Of a DNA stretch of 64,000 nt, positions 10,873-21,558 are shown in pieces. The stretch comes from Prostheceraeus crozeri (lineage: Eukaryota > Platyhelminthes > Polycladida > Euryleptidae). The notes beneath the pieces are model-generated. The model was not told where the DNA came from and searched no databases. It saw nothing but the letters and a program-made list of their open reading frames with translations. Every line of letters begins with the position of its first letter. Positions within the stretch are counted from its first letter, which is position 1. The stretch is from contig CAJQUW010013657.1 of the NCBI GenBank assembly GCA_907163375.1, positions 62,001-126,000 on the forward strand, given 5' to 3'. A program made the position numbers and the translations under genes.

Positions 10873-12956
10873 ATACGTCCCGGCCTCTCGCCGGCCCTCG
10901 TTTGAAACGGGACTCAGCAAATATAGTAGAAATTCTTGTTGGTGACCGGATAGTTAAAGCTCTAGTTGATACCGGGGCAGATGTGTCGGTATGTAATAGT
11001 ATATTAGTGCATGATCAGCATATTATCCCGATTCCTAATGTCTCCTGTATTCAAACTGCAAATGGCGAAAAACTTCATATTTTGGGAACTACTGCCATTT
11101 ATTTTCAGATAGGAATTTGTACAGTATATCACACTTTTTTTGTTTCTGCCAATCTATCCACTAACTTGGTTTTAGGAATGGATTTCCTAGGTGATTATGA
11201 CGGTGACGTGGACGTGGGCACTAAAACCTTGCATTTACCTCGACTGGGTGTTCAAGTACCTCTTCGCAAACGTCGTACTACGAACACTGTGCTTTTTAAA
11301 ATTGCTATCAATAATACAGTTGTTCTTCAGCCGCAATCAGAACAGCTACTTTCAGCAAAAGTTTTGATGAAACGAAAGGGTCCAGAACCGTTAACGGGTA
11401 TGGTCATGCCCAGTTCAGAGACGGACGATCTTGGCTTGTTTGTTCTGCCAACAGTGTCGACCGTCAAGAAAAAGGAAGTCACCATATCTGTTTGCAACAA
11501 CTCTTTGCAGCATGTTACTCTAAAGAAAAATACAGCAGTTGCCAATTTCGAATTGATTTCCGCAATGTATGATAGTGTAGATTATATTCAAGACGTTTTT
11601 CCAAGTGATGTTGCAGCTCAAGTAAATCATGCGACTCTTGAGTCGCAATCAGAGGAGCAGTCTTCCGAATTAACTGCTCGAGAACGTCAAGAATTGGATA
11701 GCATACTTAAATCGCATGCTGATGTGTTTATGGCAGAAGGAAAGCCATTAGGTAGGGCAGTGAACACTCAGCATTTTATAAATACTGGGGATCACCCTCC
11801 TATTCGTCAACCTTGTCGACGGGTTCCACCCTCTCAGAAGTTAGAAGTTAACCGCCAAATACAGGAAATGTTGGATCAAGGCGTTGTTTCACATAGTAGT
11901 AGTCCCTGGGCTAGTCCCATCGTTCTTGTCCAGAAGAAGGACGGTACTTTGAGATTTTGTGTTGATTTTCGAAAATTGAATTAATGTTGCCGATACGATA
12001 GCTATCCCTTGCCCAGGGTTGATGATGCTTTGGATTCTATGGGAGGGGCTCAATACTTTTCTGTACTTGATTTGAAGTCTGGTTATTGGCAGATTCCCTT
12101 GGCGGAGGAGGATAAAGCAAAGTCTGCATTTATTTGTCCACAGGGTCTTTATGAGTTCAATGTTCTTCCATTCGGTCTGGCGTCAGCTCCTGCCACTTTT
12201 CAGCGCATGATGGACGAGAAGTTGAGTGGTTCAATTGGAGAAATTTGTTTAGTCTACCTTGACGATATTATTATTTTTAGTCGTAGTTGGCAAGATCATT
12301 TGTGTGATATTCAATTGGTATTAGACAGACTGCGACTTGCTAATCTGCAACTCAATACTAAAAAGTGCCAATGCGGACTTAGCTCTGTCAAGTATCTTGG
12401 CCACATCGTGACGTCTCAAGATATTAAGACTGATCATGAAAAGACAAACAGAGTTAAAGAATGGCCGACGCCAGCAACTGCTAAGCAAGTACGGGAATTT
12501 TTAGGTTTAGCGTCTTATTATCGCAGATTTGTGCAGGACTTTGCGAGATTAGCTAAACCGTTGCACGAATTAACTGACAAAGACAATACTTTTGTGTGGA
12601 CTGATCGTTGTCAGGAAGCGTTTGACTCTCTAGAACGCTGTTTAACATCCACTCCGATTTTGACCATGCCAGATTTCACTGAGGCTGGTGGTGCTTTCAT
12701 TCTTGATACTGATGCCTCTGGCTACGCCATAGGTGCTGTCCTCTCACAAGTACAGCATGATGGAAAGGAAAGGGTTATTGCGTATGCAAGCAAAACTTTG
12801 AATCGAGCTCAAACTTCCTACGCCCCTACGAAAAGGGAGATGCTTGCCCTAGTAGCATTCATCGACCACTTTCACGTATACTTGACGGGTAAAAAGTTTT
12901 TAGCACGAACAGATCACAAAGCACTTGAATGGTTTGAAAAGCTTCAAAGAACCTAG
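10842..12956 (+). pseudogene. pol: Gypsy pol: protease, reverse transcriptase, RNase H
   Basis: Domains in order are an aspartic protease with ALVDTGADVSVC (about 10960), an RT with PSQKLEVNRQIQEMLDQGVV, VLDLKSGYWQIPL, LPFGLASAPATFQRMMD and the YLDDIIIFS catalytic box (about 12255), then an RNase H with FILDTDASGYAIGAVLSQ. Together they mature gag-pol and copy element RNA into DNA. The region is broken (one or two breaks), and its RNase H end is interrupted by the element inserted at 13046. Confidence 0.85.
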
Positions 12957-13039
12957 AGGGATGCTTGCGCGCTGGTTGCAAATTTTGGAAGAATTTGATT
13001 TCGATTGCTTATACCGCGCCGGAACCTAGCACAAAAACG

Positions 13040-13045
13040 CAGATG
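13040..13045 (+). repeat. Target site duplication of the long-TIR element, left copy
   Basis: CAGATG here is repeated at 17201-17206 at the other edge of the insertion. A 4-bp reading (AGAT) with termini shifted by one base is also possible. Confidence 0.6.
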
Positions 13046-13880
13046 GGTCATTCCACGCCACTTCAACCAAACCGTGTGGCTGACTTTCTCGAAATCCGAT
13101 GAAACTCACATATTATCTTATACTGGGTATAACTACATGATTCCTGAAATATTTTCGCTCAATTATACCTTAAAGTACATTTAAATGACCTTTTAAGTTG
13201 AGATAAATCGCCAATTTTGACAAATTTAAGAAAAACCAAGTAAATTTCCGAAGTCTGTTGTTCTGGTCTCATTGCGAAACAGATGTTCAAATTTTGACTT
13301 ATGATCATTCAAGATCCATATTATATGTATGATCTATCGGAGTTTTCAAAATAGTATAGAGAAATTTTTTACATGACCTTGAATATTCAAAATATTTTGA
13401 ACAAAAATCAAAAAAATGCATTTCTTTGAAAAATTCTACAAAATTATAGAACATTCTATAATTTAATCGGCTGCACATATCAACTATCCTGTCCTTAGAA
13501 ATGCGTAGAAAAATTGTTTGAAAAATCCATGTAGCATAGATATGCCACTTTTACCTTGTTAAAGTTGGCTTCGTTTTGAAATTTGCACATCTTTGACCAA
13601 TTCCTACCAATTTCTCTACAACCAAAATTTGATTTTTTATGATAATGATTATTCATAATGATAATTTTATGAATAAGTATGTAAAAAATCATAACCCGTT
13701 TTTGATTAGAAGATGAGTAATTTTGAATTTAAAATGTACTCAAAATATTTTGCTACTTAATAAGGGTAATAAGTAGTGTTGAACTACTATATTAGCATTA
13801 CAAGGATTTTTTTACAGTTTTTAGGTGAAATTATTTAAACTAGTATTGACTAGTATTTCTTGTGATAAAACGACCGCGTA
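13046..13880 (+). repeat. Left terminal inverted repeat (about 830 bp)
   Basis: This arm is nearly the exact reverse complement of 16364-17200, ending around the TTGTGATAAAA stretch. Small differences occur, for example near 13640-13665 against 16575-16605. Short open frames in the two arms are mirror images of each other and are not genes. Confidence 0.85.
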
Positions 13881-15379
13881 ACTAGTATTGAATTACTTAA
13901 TTGAAATTAAGTATTTACACTTTATTAAGTTTCCCGTTCAAGCACACTTATTTAGCTACATGTAAGCTATGTGCATCATAAAGATCTTCATGAATTTCTG
14001 AACCGTGCCCAATTTATTTTTGGTCTCTATTGACTAGAGCAAAATGATGTTAAGTTAAGTTCCCGTTCTGAAACTTGATGATTTTGGCTATTGCTGTTTA
14101 AATTACATAACGACCAAACACTATCAATGAACGAGTTAATTTTCGGACGATGGGTAGCGTTATCCCCTGTGTGATATATCCCTTCTGTGTGACGTCACAC
14201 TTTCAAGTGACACCCCAGGTGTATTGGGAGAGGTCTTATTTTAGAGAATTGTCAGCTAATGTGATGATTTGTAGGCTGGGTGTGTGACATCCTATCCCCC
14301 GTTTCACTTGGACGGTCGGAAGTTCCAGGCTTCAAATTTAGGGAAGTCCGCTATTATGTTTAACTCCTACATCAATGCAAGGTCCACCAGCGAATCGATC
14401 GTGCTTTGGATTACGTGATTTCTATTTTCATTGTTTTCTTTAAACTGCGCATCACTATTCGTCGCATATGACTCATTTAATCAGAGTGGGATGATATCAA
14501 CAAGTGAATGGATTGCGCAACTATCCCACTTCACGCGGTGTTTCTATCAATCATTCGTTCTTCTTTGATCCTACGAGCCGGGCGGAGGATTTCAAACGCT
14601 GTAACCTGTAAGTAATCTTCACAGTAATATTGTTCAAGAATTTCATATGAATAAGAATTCTCATGTAAGATGCCGCTTTCAACACGTATAGTAAAATATT
14701 TAAATCAGTTAAAGTATCTTTATTCATATCAATATAAATGTTGAGTAATTCATTGTTAAATTTCTTGTGATTGAAATAAACAAATTTCATCATTCGTATC
14801 AATTGATTACATTCTCGTAAACTTGAAGATATGTGTATTTCAAGCATATCGCGTTTTTGTGACAACAATCATAGTGCGATTAAAAAAATGGTTTTTTTCT
14901 ACGAGGGTAGATTGAAGCAAGGCCGTCTTTAATTCAAGGCTATGACACGCAAATTTTCACCGGGAACTTTTAGGCCGATATGTCGAATATGGCTTATCTG
15001 CAGTAATTTTTTCTCTAAGTTGAAATCTTATACCCTGAACTAATACTATGATATATTCACACCCTCTTAATGTTATGATTTAAGCTACACCCTCATATTG
15101 CGCTAATTGATAGTCCAGAAAGATTCTTTCAAGTTGTAAAAGATCAGATAACAGGCATTAAGTAAGCTATGTTCTTCGTCTTCTAATGCTGCTTGAACGT
15201 GTTGTAACTGTCCACAGGCAAATTCTTTTATCGAAATCTATATCATGATAATCAATTATCTTTATGAAATATCCATTCTGACGATTATCTTGCAGGTTCA
15301 TGTATGTTGGAGGAACTGACAAAATTATTCAGACCAGAAGTGAAACACAGCCTATCACAAAATAATCAGACAATATCAT
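13881..15379. other. Interior of the long-TIR element, no gene seen
   Basis: AT-rich unique sequence. The only sizeable open frame (minus strand, 14551-14868) has no recognisable motif and low-complexity composition, so it is not called as a gene. Confidence 0.4.
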
Positions 15380-15936
15380 TGCTTTGCTCCTATCAATGAA
15401 ACATCTGTCAAAGCATTTCGATTAAGTTCAGACAAGACAGGAACCGTGTACAATTTATCCAAAGGTACTGAAAGGTGAGTAAGTACGTAGTTGACATGCA
15501 CATATTGAAATTACCGTCTATCTGAATTACCGTCTTAGTACACCGCATATGGTATTATTTATTTCACGTTATCTATTTTGCAAATGAATAGAGATTACCG
15601 GTATGTCATGCTCAAAAATCTTGTTCCAATCTAATAACGCCTATACACGCATTCTTTTTATTTTTTAGTGACATTGTACAGCAAGATTTCGACGAAGTTG
15701 TCAATTGGGAACCAAACGACTGGGTAATTGTCTCCTACTTTGGTGAAGAATTCCCAGGCCAAATTTTGAAAATTGAAGGCAATATTACGACAATTAAAAC
15801 TTTATCGAAAGCAGGCCCTCAGTACTTCCGTCATCCCGATTCCCCGGACATTCATCGATACCCTCTGATAGACATTGTTAGAAAAATCCAGGAACCACTC
15901 TTGGTTAATTCAAGAGGAATGTACAAAATAGTTTAG
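15380..15936 (+). pseudogene. Two-exon gene fragment with SH3/Tudor-like C-terminal domain
   Basis: An open segment ending ...VYNLSKGTE meets a GTGAGT donor at 15475. A pyrimidine-rich acceptor ends at 15668, and the second exon (15669-15936) continues the frame to a TAG. The second exon reads WEPNDWVIVSYFGEEFPGQI, then HRYPLIDIVRKIQEPLLVNSRG. A W-V-x-V-x-Y ... FPG-x-I pattern of this kind occurs in small beta-barrel domains at the ends of uncharacterised, often transposon-linked, animal proteins. The 5' part of the gene is not found, so this is a captured fragment or the end of the element's own protein. Confidence 0.5.
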
Positions 15937-16363
15937 TGCAGAACAATGGACCTACTTTTGCAGTAAAGGAACTTTGGCAGGCTTGAAATTGGTCATTGCA
16001 TAATGATATAAAAATTCCTCGACAACGCAAAATTTTTACTGATCAAATCAAGAATTATCTCTTCAATAATCATTAATCAAGAATAATTGAACATAAAATT
16101 GCACAAGAAATAATTGAGTCTGCCACCGTTACCCTCACCTGTCCCAGTAGCTCTTCTCCAATATAACTCCTAAAAGTATATAGATGTGTATAGATATCAA
16201 ATTTTATTCTACATAGAATTGATTTTGGAGAATACTCATTTCATTATCCACTAGCTGTATATTTTCGTTGTGTTTCTATTGCTGTATATAGACGTGTATT
16301 TGAAGTTATGTCAATTCGATGTTTTAGCCTTGTGTATGTTCTGAATAGAAATGTTTACTTGCC

Positions 16364-17200
16364 ATAATGCGGTAGTTTTATCACAAGAAATACTAGTCAA
16401 TACTAGTTTAAATAATTTCACCTAAAATAATGTAAAAAAAAATCCTTGTAATGCTAATATAGTAGTTCAACACTACTTATTACCCTTATTAAGTAGCAAA
16501 ATATTTTGAGTACATTTTAAATTCAAAATTACTCATCTTCTAATCAAAAACGGGTTATGATTTTTTACATACTTATTATTGATTCCCAGTTGCTACTGAT
16601 CAATCATAAAAAATCAAATTTTGGTTGTAGAGAAATTGGTAGGAATTGGTCAAAGATGTGCAAATTTCAAAACGAAGCCAACTTTAACAAGGTAAAAGTG
16701 GCATATCTATGCTACATGGATTTTTCAAACAATTTTTCTACGCATGTCTAAGGACAGGATAGTTGATATGTGCAGCCGATTAAATTATAGAATGTTCTAT
16801 AATTTTGTAGAATTTTTCAAAGAAATGCATTTTTTTGATTTTTGTTCAAAATATTTTGAATATTCAAGGTCATGTAAAAAATTTCTCTATACTATTTTGA
16901 AAACTCCGATAGATCATACATATAATATGGATCTTGAATGATCATAAGTCAAAATTTGAACATCTGTTTCGCAATGAGACCAGAACAACAGACTTCGGAA
17001 ATTTACTTGGTTTTTCTTAAATTTGTCAAAATTGGCGATTTATCTCAACTTAAAAGGTCATTTAAATGTACTTTAAGGTATAATTGAGCGAAAATATTTC
17101 AGGAATCATGTAGTTATACCCAGTATAAGATAATATGTGAGTTTCATCGGATTTCGAGAAAGTCAGCCACACGGTTTGGTTGAAGTGGCGTGGAATGACC
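16364..17200 (-). repeat. Right terminal inverted repeat (about 830 bp)
   Basis: Reverse complement of 13046-13880. The outer end GGAATGACC abuts the CAGATG duplication and the resumed gypsy frame. Confidence 0.85.
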
Positions 17201-18087
17201 CAGATGCTCTCTCTCGCTTGACTAATGCGCCAGACGAAGAGACATCAGACCCTCCGAATCGCATGGATGGTGATGATGTTGTTATTTTTAGTCTATGGTC
17301 ACCAGGGGCTGGAGTAGATGAAATGAAACGCAAGACTTCGGCTGATCAAGACTTGGCGCAAATTCTGTTCTGGAAAACTCGTTTTTCATCTTCCGACAAG
17401 CCATCTTCTAGACAACTGGAAACATGCTCAGAGGAAATAAAGAACATTGTTCGATTTTGGGAATTTCTTGTTGTGGAAGATGGTCTCTTATATCGGTTAG
17501 ATGGCGATAAGAAAAAAATAATTCCACCAAAAGACGAGCGAATGGCTATTATCAACCAATGTCACTCAGGGATGGGCAATTCTCATTTGGGCCGTGATAA
17601 AACTTACCATAAACTGCGAGCAAGGTTCTGGTGGCCAGACATGAGACATGATACCACGACGTGTTTGAACAGATGTGAGGTATGCGTTACCTTTAAGGGG
17701 CCTATTCCAAAACTGCGACATCCAATGATGCCAATCGTAGTCGGAAGACCAATGGAATGTGTTGAAGTTGATCTCATAGGTCCACTGCGTAAGACTAAGA
17801 GAAGCAATCGTTACGTCTTGACTATGGTTGACTTATTTTCCAAATGGGCTGAGGCAACCCCCCTTCCTAACAAGGAAACGTCTACGGTAGCTGGGGGATT
17901 CCTTAGAGAATGGGTCTGCCGTCATGGAGTCCCTGATAGAATTCATTCTGATAAGGGGACAGAATTTGAATCAAAAATTTTTCGAGAGTTGTGTAATCTT
18001 TTGGGCTCCATGAAGTCACGTACCACTGCATATCATCCTCAAGGGAACGGAGGGGTTGAGCGCTTCAATCGAACGTTGAAGCAATTA
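17201..18087 (+). pseudogene. pol: Gypsy integrase, first part
   Basis: After the inserted element the gypsy frame resumes at ALSRL. The integrase zinc domain is visible as NQCHSGMGNSHLG then CLNRCEVC. The catalytic core follows: VEVDLIGPL (first D), HSDKGTEFES (second D) and AYHPQGNGGVERFNRTLKQL (the E). It inserts element DNA into host chromosomes. The frame is interrupted by the Penelope copies at 18088. Confidence 0.85.
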
Positions 18088-18478
18088 ATGTTATGTCAAA
18101 AATAGCCTCTGGCTTTCTCAGGATTAAAAAAACAAAATTTCTAATATACCAAGCTTTCGTATTCCTTCAACAGGGTATTCAATAGAATGCACAGATGTTT
18201 TACAGCCGTAAATCAATATTCAAAATTATTACTTAGATATTTCGAACAGCTCATCAACTACAGACAAAGATAAGAAAAACATGCATAAACTATGAAATGA
18301 AGATATAAAGCTAACTATGGTAAGACAATTGAAGGCCGACCAGCGGCTTAAAAATTAACAAACAACTATATATAGACTAAACACTGTGTATCAATTTGTG
18401 GAATACAAGAAAGCATAATTCACAAAAAATATTAGAAAAGTATTAAAAGCTTATATAAAAGGAAATACAAAAATGAAT

Positions 18479-18950
18479 TTATCTCAAAAATGGTAATAAT
18501 GTCTCGCCGCAGCAACCATTAATCAAATTATTCTCATTATGTATGAAAATGGCCTCTAAGGATTTTCTCTTGGCATTGTTGCGTTCACTCTTTAGGATCT
18601 TCCAAGATAAACTATTTCGGATATTGGTGTTGTGTTCTTCAGCATGCTGAAAGAATTTTGATGAACTTGAGGTTGTATGCTCATTGAGTCTTGCCTTAAT
18701 GGTGCGAGATGTTTCACCTATATAACAATTCTTACAAATCAAATGCTCATTGCCTTTCTCCATAATAAGGTAATTTTAAGAAAGGTCTCGGTATGGTGTT
18801 GTTTTCATCATTTTTCTCTCCTGTATCTGTAAACCATTTTCGAATGACCTTCATAGGGTAACCGTTACTTAAAAATCTTTGGGTTAACCTTGTTTTACTA
18901 TCATTCAAATGCTGTTGAGAACAATTTCTTTTGACTCGATGGTGTTCACC
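18479..18950 (-). pseudogene. Penelope GIY-YIG endonuclease end, minus-strand copy
   Basis: Read on the minus strand, this copy begins near 18950 with a segment ending RFLSNGYPMKVIRKW, then joins LKLPYYGER. It then skips about 200 bases present in the other copy and continues CKNCYIGETSRTIKARLNEH to the stop at 18479. The missing part includes the first half of the GIY-YIG module, so it is an internally deleted relative of the plus-strand copy. The upstream segment reaches further 5' than its partner. Confidence 0.65.
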
Positions 18951-18952
18951 TA

Positions 18953-19489
18953 ATGAAAGAGCTCTTTTACGGCTCGTTGGTACAAATACCTTTCTTAAAA
19001 TTACCTTATTATGGAGAAAGGCAATGCCGCGAAATAATCAACCTTGCTAAGAGAACAGAAGTTTGCGATAAAATCAGAATTATTTTTGAGACTGAACCAA
19101 ATTTAGGTCTGAGATTCAGAAGGACTAAGGAACGGCCCCGTTGTGATGCAAATTGCTGGACGTGCAAGACCAGGGAAGGCATTGAACAGTGCTACAGTAA
19201 ATTTGTTATTTATAAGATTACGTGTTTGATTTGTAAGAATTGTTATATAGGTGAAACATCTCGCACCATTAAGGCAAGACTCAATGAGCATACAACCTCA
19301 AGTTCATCAAAATTCTTTCAGCATGCTGAAGAACACAACACCAATATCCGAAATAGTTTATCTTGGAAGATCCTAAAGAGTGAACGCAACAATGCCAAGA
19401 GAAAATCCTTAGAGGCCATTTTCATACATATTGAGAATAATTTGATTAATGGTTGCTGCGGCGAGACATTATTACCATTTTTGAGATAA
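18953..19489 (+). pseudogene. Penelope GIY-YIG endonuclease end, plus-strand copy
   Basis: This 178-residue frame is the C-terminal part of a Penelope-like protein. It carries a C-x-A-x-CWTC segment (about residues 64-71), then YKITCLICKNCYIGETSRTIKARLNEH (GIY-YIG motif and conserved arginine), and ends SLEAIFIHIENNLINGC with the conserved glutamate. In full elements this domain nicks DNA for reverse transcription. No RT is present, so the ATG at the start is probably internal to the original protein. Confidence 0.75.
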
Positions 19490-19902
19490 ATTCATTTTTG
19501 TATTTCCTTTTATATAAGCTTTTAATACTTTTCTAATATTTTTTGTGAATTATGCTTTCTTGTATTCCACAAATTGATACACAGTGTTTAGTCTATATAT
19601 AGTTGTTTGTTAATTTTTAAGCCGCTGGTCGGCCTTCAATTGTCTTACCATAGTTAGCTTTATATCTTCATTTCATAGTTTATGCATGTTTTTCTTATCT
19701 TTGTCTGTAGTTGATGAGCTGTTCGAAATATCTAAGTAATAATTTTGAATATTGATTTACGGCTGTAAAACATCTGTGCATTCTATTGAATACCCTGTTG
19801 AAGGAATACGAAAGCTTGGTATATTAGAAATTTTGTTTTTTTAATCCTGAGAAAGCCAGAGGCTATTTTTGACATAGTGTATAATATCCAGGAATGGCCA
19901 AA

Positions 19903-20069
19903 CAATTACGTACTTTATATGAATTAATGTTGTCCCATGCGGATGTAGAGAGAGAGGAATGGGATCTGACACTGTCCTACTGCCTTTGGTATTATAGGTC
20001 CAGTACACACAGCACAACAGGGAACCTCTCTCCTGCGGCCGTCACTTATGGGCGAGAAATGAGAATGCT
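19903..20069 (+). pseudogene. pol: Gypsy integrase, continuation
   Basis: The gypsy frame resumes with KQLRTLYELMLSHADVERE and continues WDLTLSYCLWYYRSSTHSTTG ... AAVTYGREMR, the usual end of the integrase core. It stops at 20070, where the terminus of the Polinton-like element begins. Confidence 0.75.
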
Positions 20070-20815
20070 AGTAATGGGAAAAAGACCGGACCAGGACACC
20101 ATAAAATCAAAAAAAATAGTACTTTTAAAAACGACATAAATTCATGAATTTAGTCCCCTTTTCAGGTTTTTAAGACCTAAATTCATGAATTTGGTTCATT
20201 CAGAAAGTACCATTTTTTTCAAAAATGGTACTTTTAAAAACGACATAAATTCATGAATTTAGGTCTTAAAAACCTGAAAAAGGGACTAAATTCATGAATT
20301 TATGTCGTTTTTAAAAGTACCCAATTTTCAAATTTTTCAAAATCTCAAATTTGAGAATTACAATTTTCACCCTCAAAATCATGACCGTTCTAGGACACCG
20401 AAAATCATAAAAGTTGAGTATCTCAAATTTGAGAATTACAATCGGGCGAAGCCCTAGAACCTTCGGTTCGATTTTCATTGCTTAAATCATGACCGTTCTA
20501 GGACACTAAAAATTATAAAAGTTGAGAATCTCAAATTTGAGAATTACAATTTTCACCCCCGCCAAAATCATGACCGTTCCAGGACACCGAAAAATCATAA
20601 AAGTTAAGAATCTCAAATTTGAGAATTTCAATTTCATGAATTTTATCCATCTTTCAGGTTTTTAAAATATATCATGTGACTAAAAATATTTCTTTAAAAA
20701 TGGAAGAAACAAAAGTGGAAGGAACTTCAGAAATGGAAGGAACAAAAATGGAAGGAACTTCAGAAATGGAAGAAACAAAAGTGGAAGGAACCTCAAGAAT
20801 ATATCCTTCGTTATC
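20070..20815 (+). repeat. Left terminal inverted repeat of element A
   Basis: Matches the reverse complement of 38967-39629. The outer end reads AGTAATGGG then AAAGACCGG and GGACACCATAAAA. Inside are several palindromes built on AAATTCATGAATTT (20110-20320) and about three copies of a unit with a GACCGTTC-GGACAC core next to CTCAAATTTGAGAATT (20330-20640). The inner end contains the start of the gene that sits whole at the right end. Confidence 0.85.
20444..20472. repeat. GC-rich palindromic mini-repeat in the left TIR
   Basis: GGGCGAAGCCC followed by GAACCTTCGGTTC: two short hairpins, one around GCGAAGC and one around a C-TTCG-G core, in otherwise AT-rich DNA. The same unit recurs at 39160-39195 and 39276-39306. 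Confidence 0.7.
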
Positions 20816-20975
20816 TCAATTAAACTTTTACGGAGCAGCGTGTCTTCTTTCTTTCTTTCTCTCTCTCTCTCGTTCCTGTCTGTTACAGGAATATTGTATT
20901 CACAATGACATGCATTCTTTAAAACAATTGCTTGTCTTCAATGAGAATAATTCCCATATGCTTTTAATAGAATGA
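20700..20975 (+). pseudogene. Partial copy of the TIR-spanning membrane protein gene
   Basis: An ATG at 20700 starts METKVEGTSEM-type repeats identical to the beginning of the membrane protein at the right end (38324-39037). Similarity stops at about 20815, where the inverted repeat ends, and the remaining codons run into unrelated sequence. It is a by-product of the inverted repeat rather than a separate gene. Confidence 0.7.
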
Positions 20976-21300
20976 CCTTGAACGCTAATGGAAAAATACA
21001 CCAACTATCGAACCATGTCGACAGCTTTATCGACAAACTTTCTGACATCGGCGCGACAGTTGGTGTATTTTTCCATTCAAACCAATGTCGCATGAATGAT
21101 TGTTATGGAAACCCAAAATGAAGAGAAATGCTCATTCATTTCTCTTCTCTCTCATATGTCTATTGTGTTTAGATTGTATTTGTTCTTTTGTTCTCATAGT
21201 GTGAATGAGATTTCACAACTCGCATTATGCGCTATTGTTTGTGATTTCCTTCACCCCTATCAGCTGAAACAATTTTAGCAGCTGCTACACGCTAATTCTT
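20816..21300. other. Non-viral-looking stretch with foldback
   Basis: Base composition is more balanced than the rest of element A. It has a (CT)n tract near 20845-20875 and no recognisable gene. A 20-bp inverted repeat (20987-21006 against 21058-21077, arms starting AATGGAAAAATACACC) forms a foldback of about 90 bases. No counterpart can be seen, since element B has no left end in the window. Confidence 0.5.
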
Positions 21301-21338
21301 TTGAGAAATGTCTGAAATAGATTTTATTCCATTTAAAA

Positions 21339-21520
21339 TGAGAAACATTAGAGACATTCTAAAAATATACGGCAAACAAAATCACATTAAATTTCGATTT
21401 AAATGAGATTGTTAAGCAATTGGGAATAAAGAATTTTCACATATTGATGAGTAATGAATTATTATTGATAAAATATGTGCGAAACATTTACTCTACTGCT
21501 ACAATGCAACAATGTAACGT
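21339..21520 (+). pseudogene. Second, degenerate protease-like N-terminal segment
   Basis: The stretch starting at the ATG at 21336-21340 (NIRDILKIYGKQ) and continuing with GIKNFHILMSNEL closely parallels the start of the intact-looking protease gene downstream (NINEFLKLYGTQ, GIKNFHVLMRNEL). It looks like a duplicated and decayed head of that gene. Broken. Confidence 0.6.
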
Positions 21521-21558
21521 TTAAATTTAGATTAAATTAAATCATTTCAAAATTGAAT

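Larger units (their letters stand above)
13046..17200. mobile_element. Long-terminal-inverted-repeat DNA element inside gypsy pol
   Basis: A 4.15-kb insert splits the gypsy frame between HKNAD and ALSRL. Its ends are GGTCATTCC and GGAATGACC, and the inverted repeats extend roughly 830 bases inward (13046 to about 13880, and about 16364 to 17200). The 6-bp flank CAGATG appears on both sides. No transposase is readable. Inside lies a two-exon gene fragment (15380-15936). The superfamily is unknown; the long repeats and short duplication allow several DNA transposon groups or a foldback element. Confidence 0.75.
18088..19902. mobile_element. Inverted pair of Penelope-like element copies
   Basis: Two 5'-truncated Penelope-like copies face each other and share an inverted repeat of about 650 bases (18092-18738 against 19227-19876). 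Each contains the GIY-YIG endonuclease end of the protein. Partial or inverted copies of this kind are typical of Penelope insertions. CAATTA occurs at both edges (18082-18087 and 19903-19908) and the gypsy residues KQL are repeated, suggesting a short target duplication. The reverse transcriptase part is missing from both copies. Confidence 0.7.
8862..20069 (+). mobile_element. Ty3/gypsy LTR retrotransposon, broken and interrupted
   Basis: Parts in order: 5' LTR (8862-9500), primer-binding region, gag (9538-10872), protease-RT-RNase H (10842-13039) and integrase (17201-18087 and 19903-20069). The pol region is split by a long-inverted-repeat DNA element at 13046-17200 and by Penelope copies at 18088-19902. 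The integrase stops at the left end of a Polinton-like element at 20070. A 3' LTR was not found anywhere in the window. Two zinc knuckles in gag suggest the Mag-like branch, but that is tentative. The coding parts carry a few breaks besides the insertions, so this is a fossil. Confidence 0.85.

Noticed and set aside
14551-14868. 105-residue minus-strand frame in the long-TIR element
   Set aside because: No motif, biased composition, and no second exon or partner.
16557-16941. Open frames in the right arm of the long-TIR element
   Set aside because: They mirror frames in the left arm, contain no motif and are products of the inverted repeat.
20816-20975. Continuation of the left TIR gene into the Leu/Ser-rich frame
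   Set aside because: Homology with the right-end gene stops at the inner edge of the TIR; the remaining codons read a CT-rich tract.
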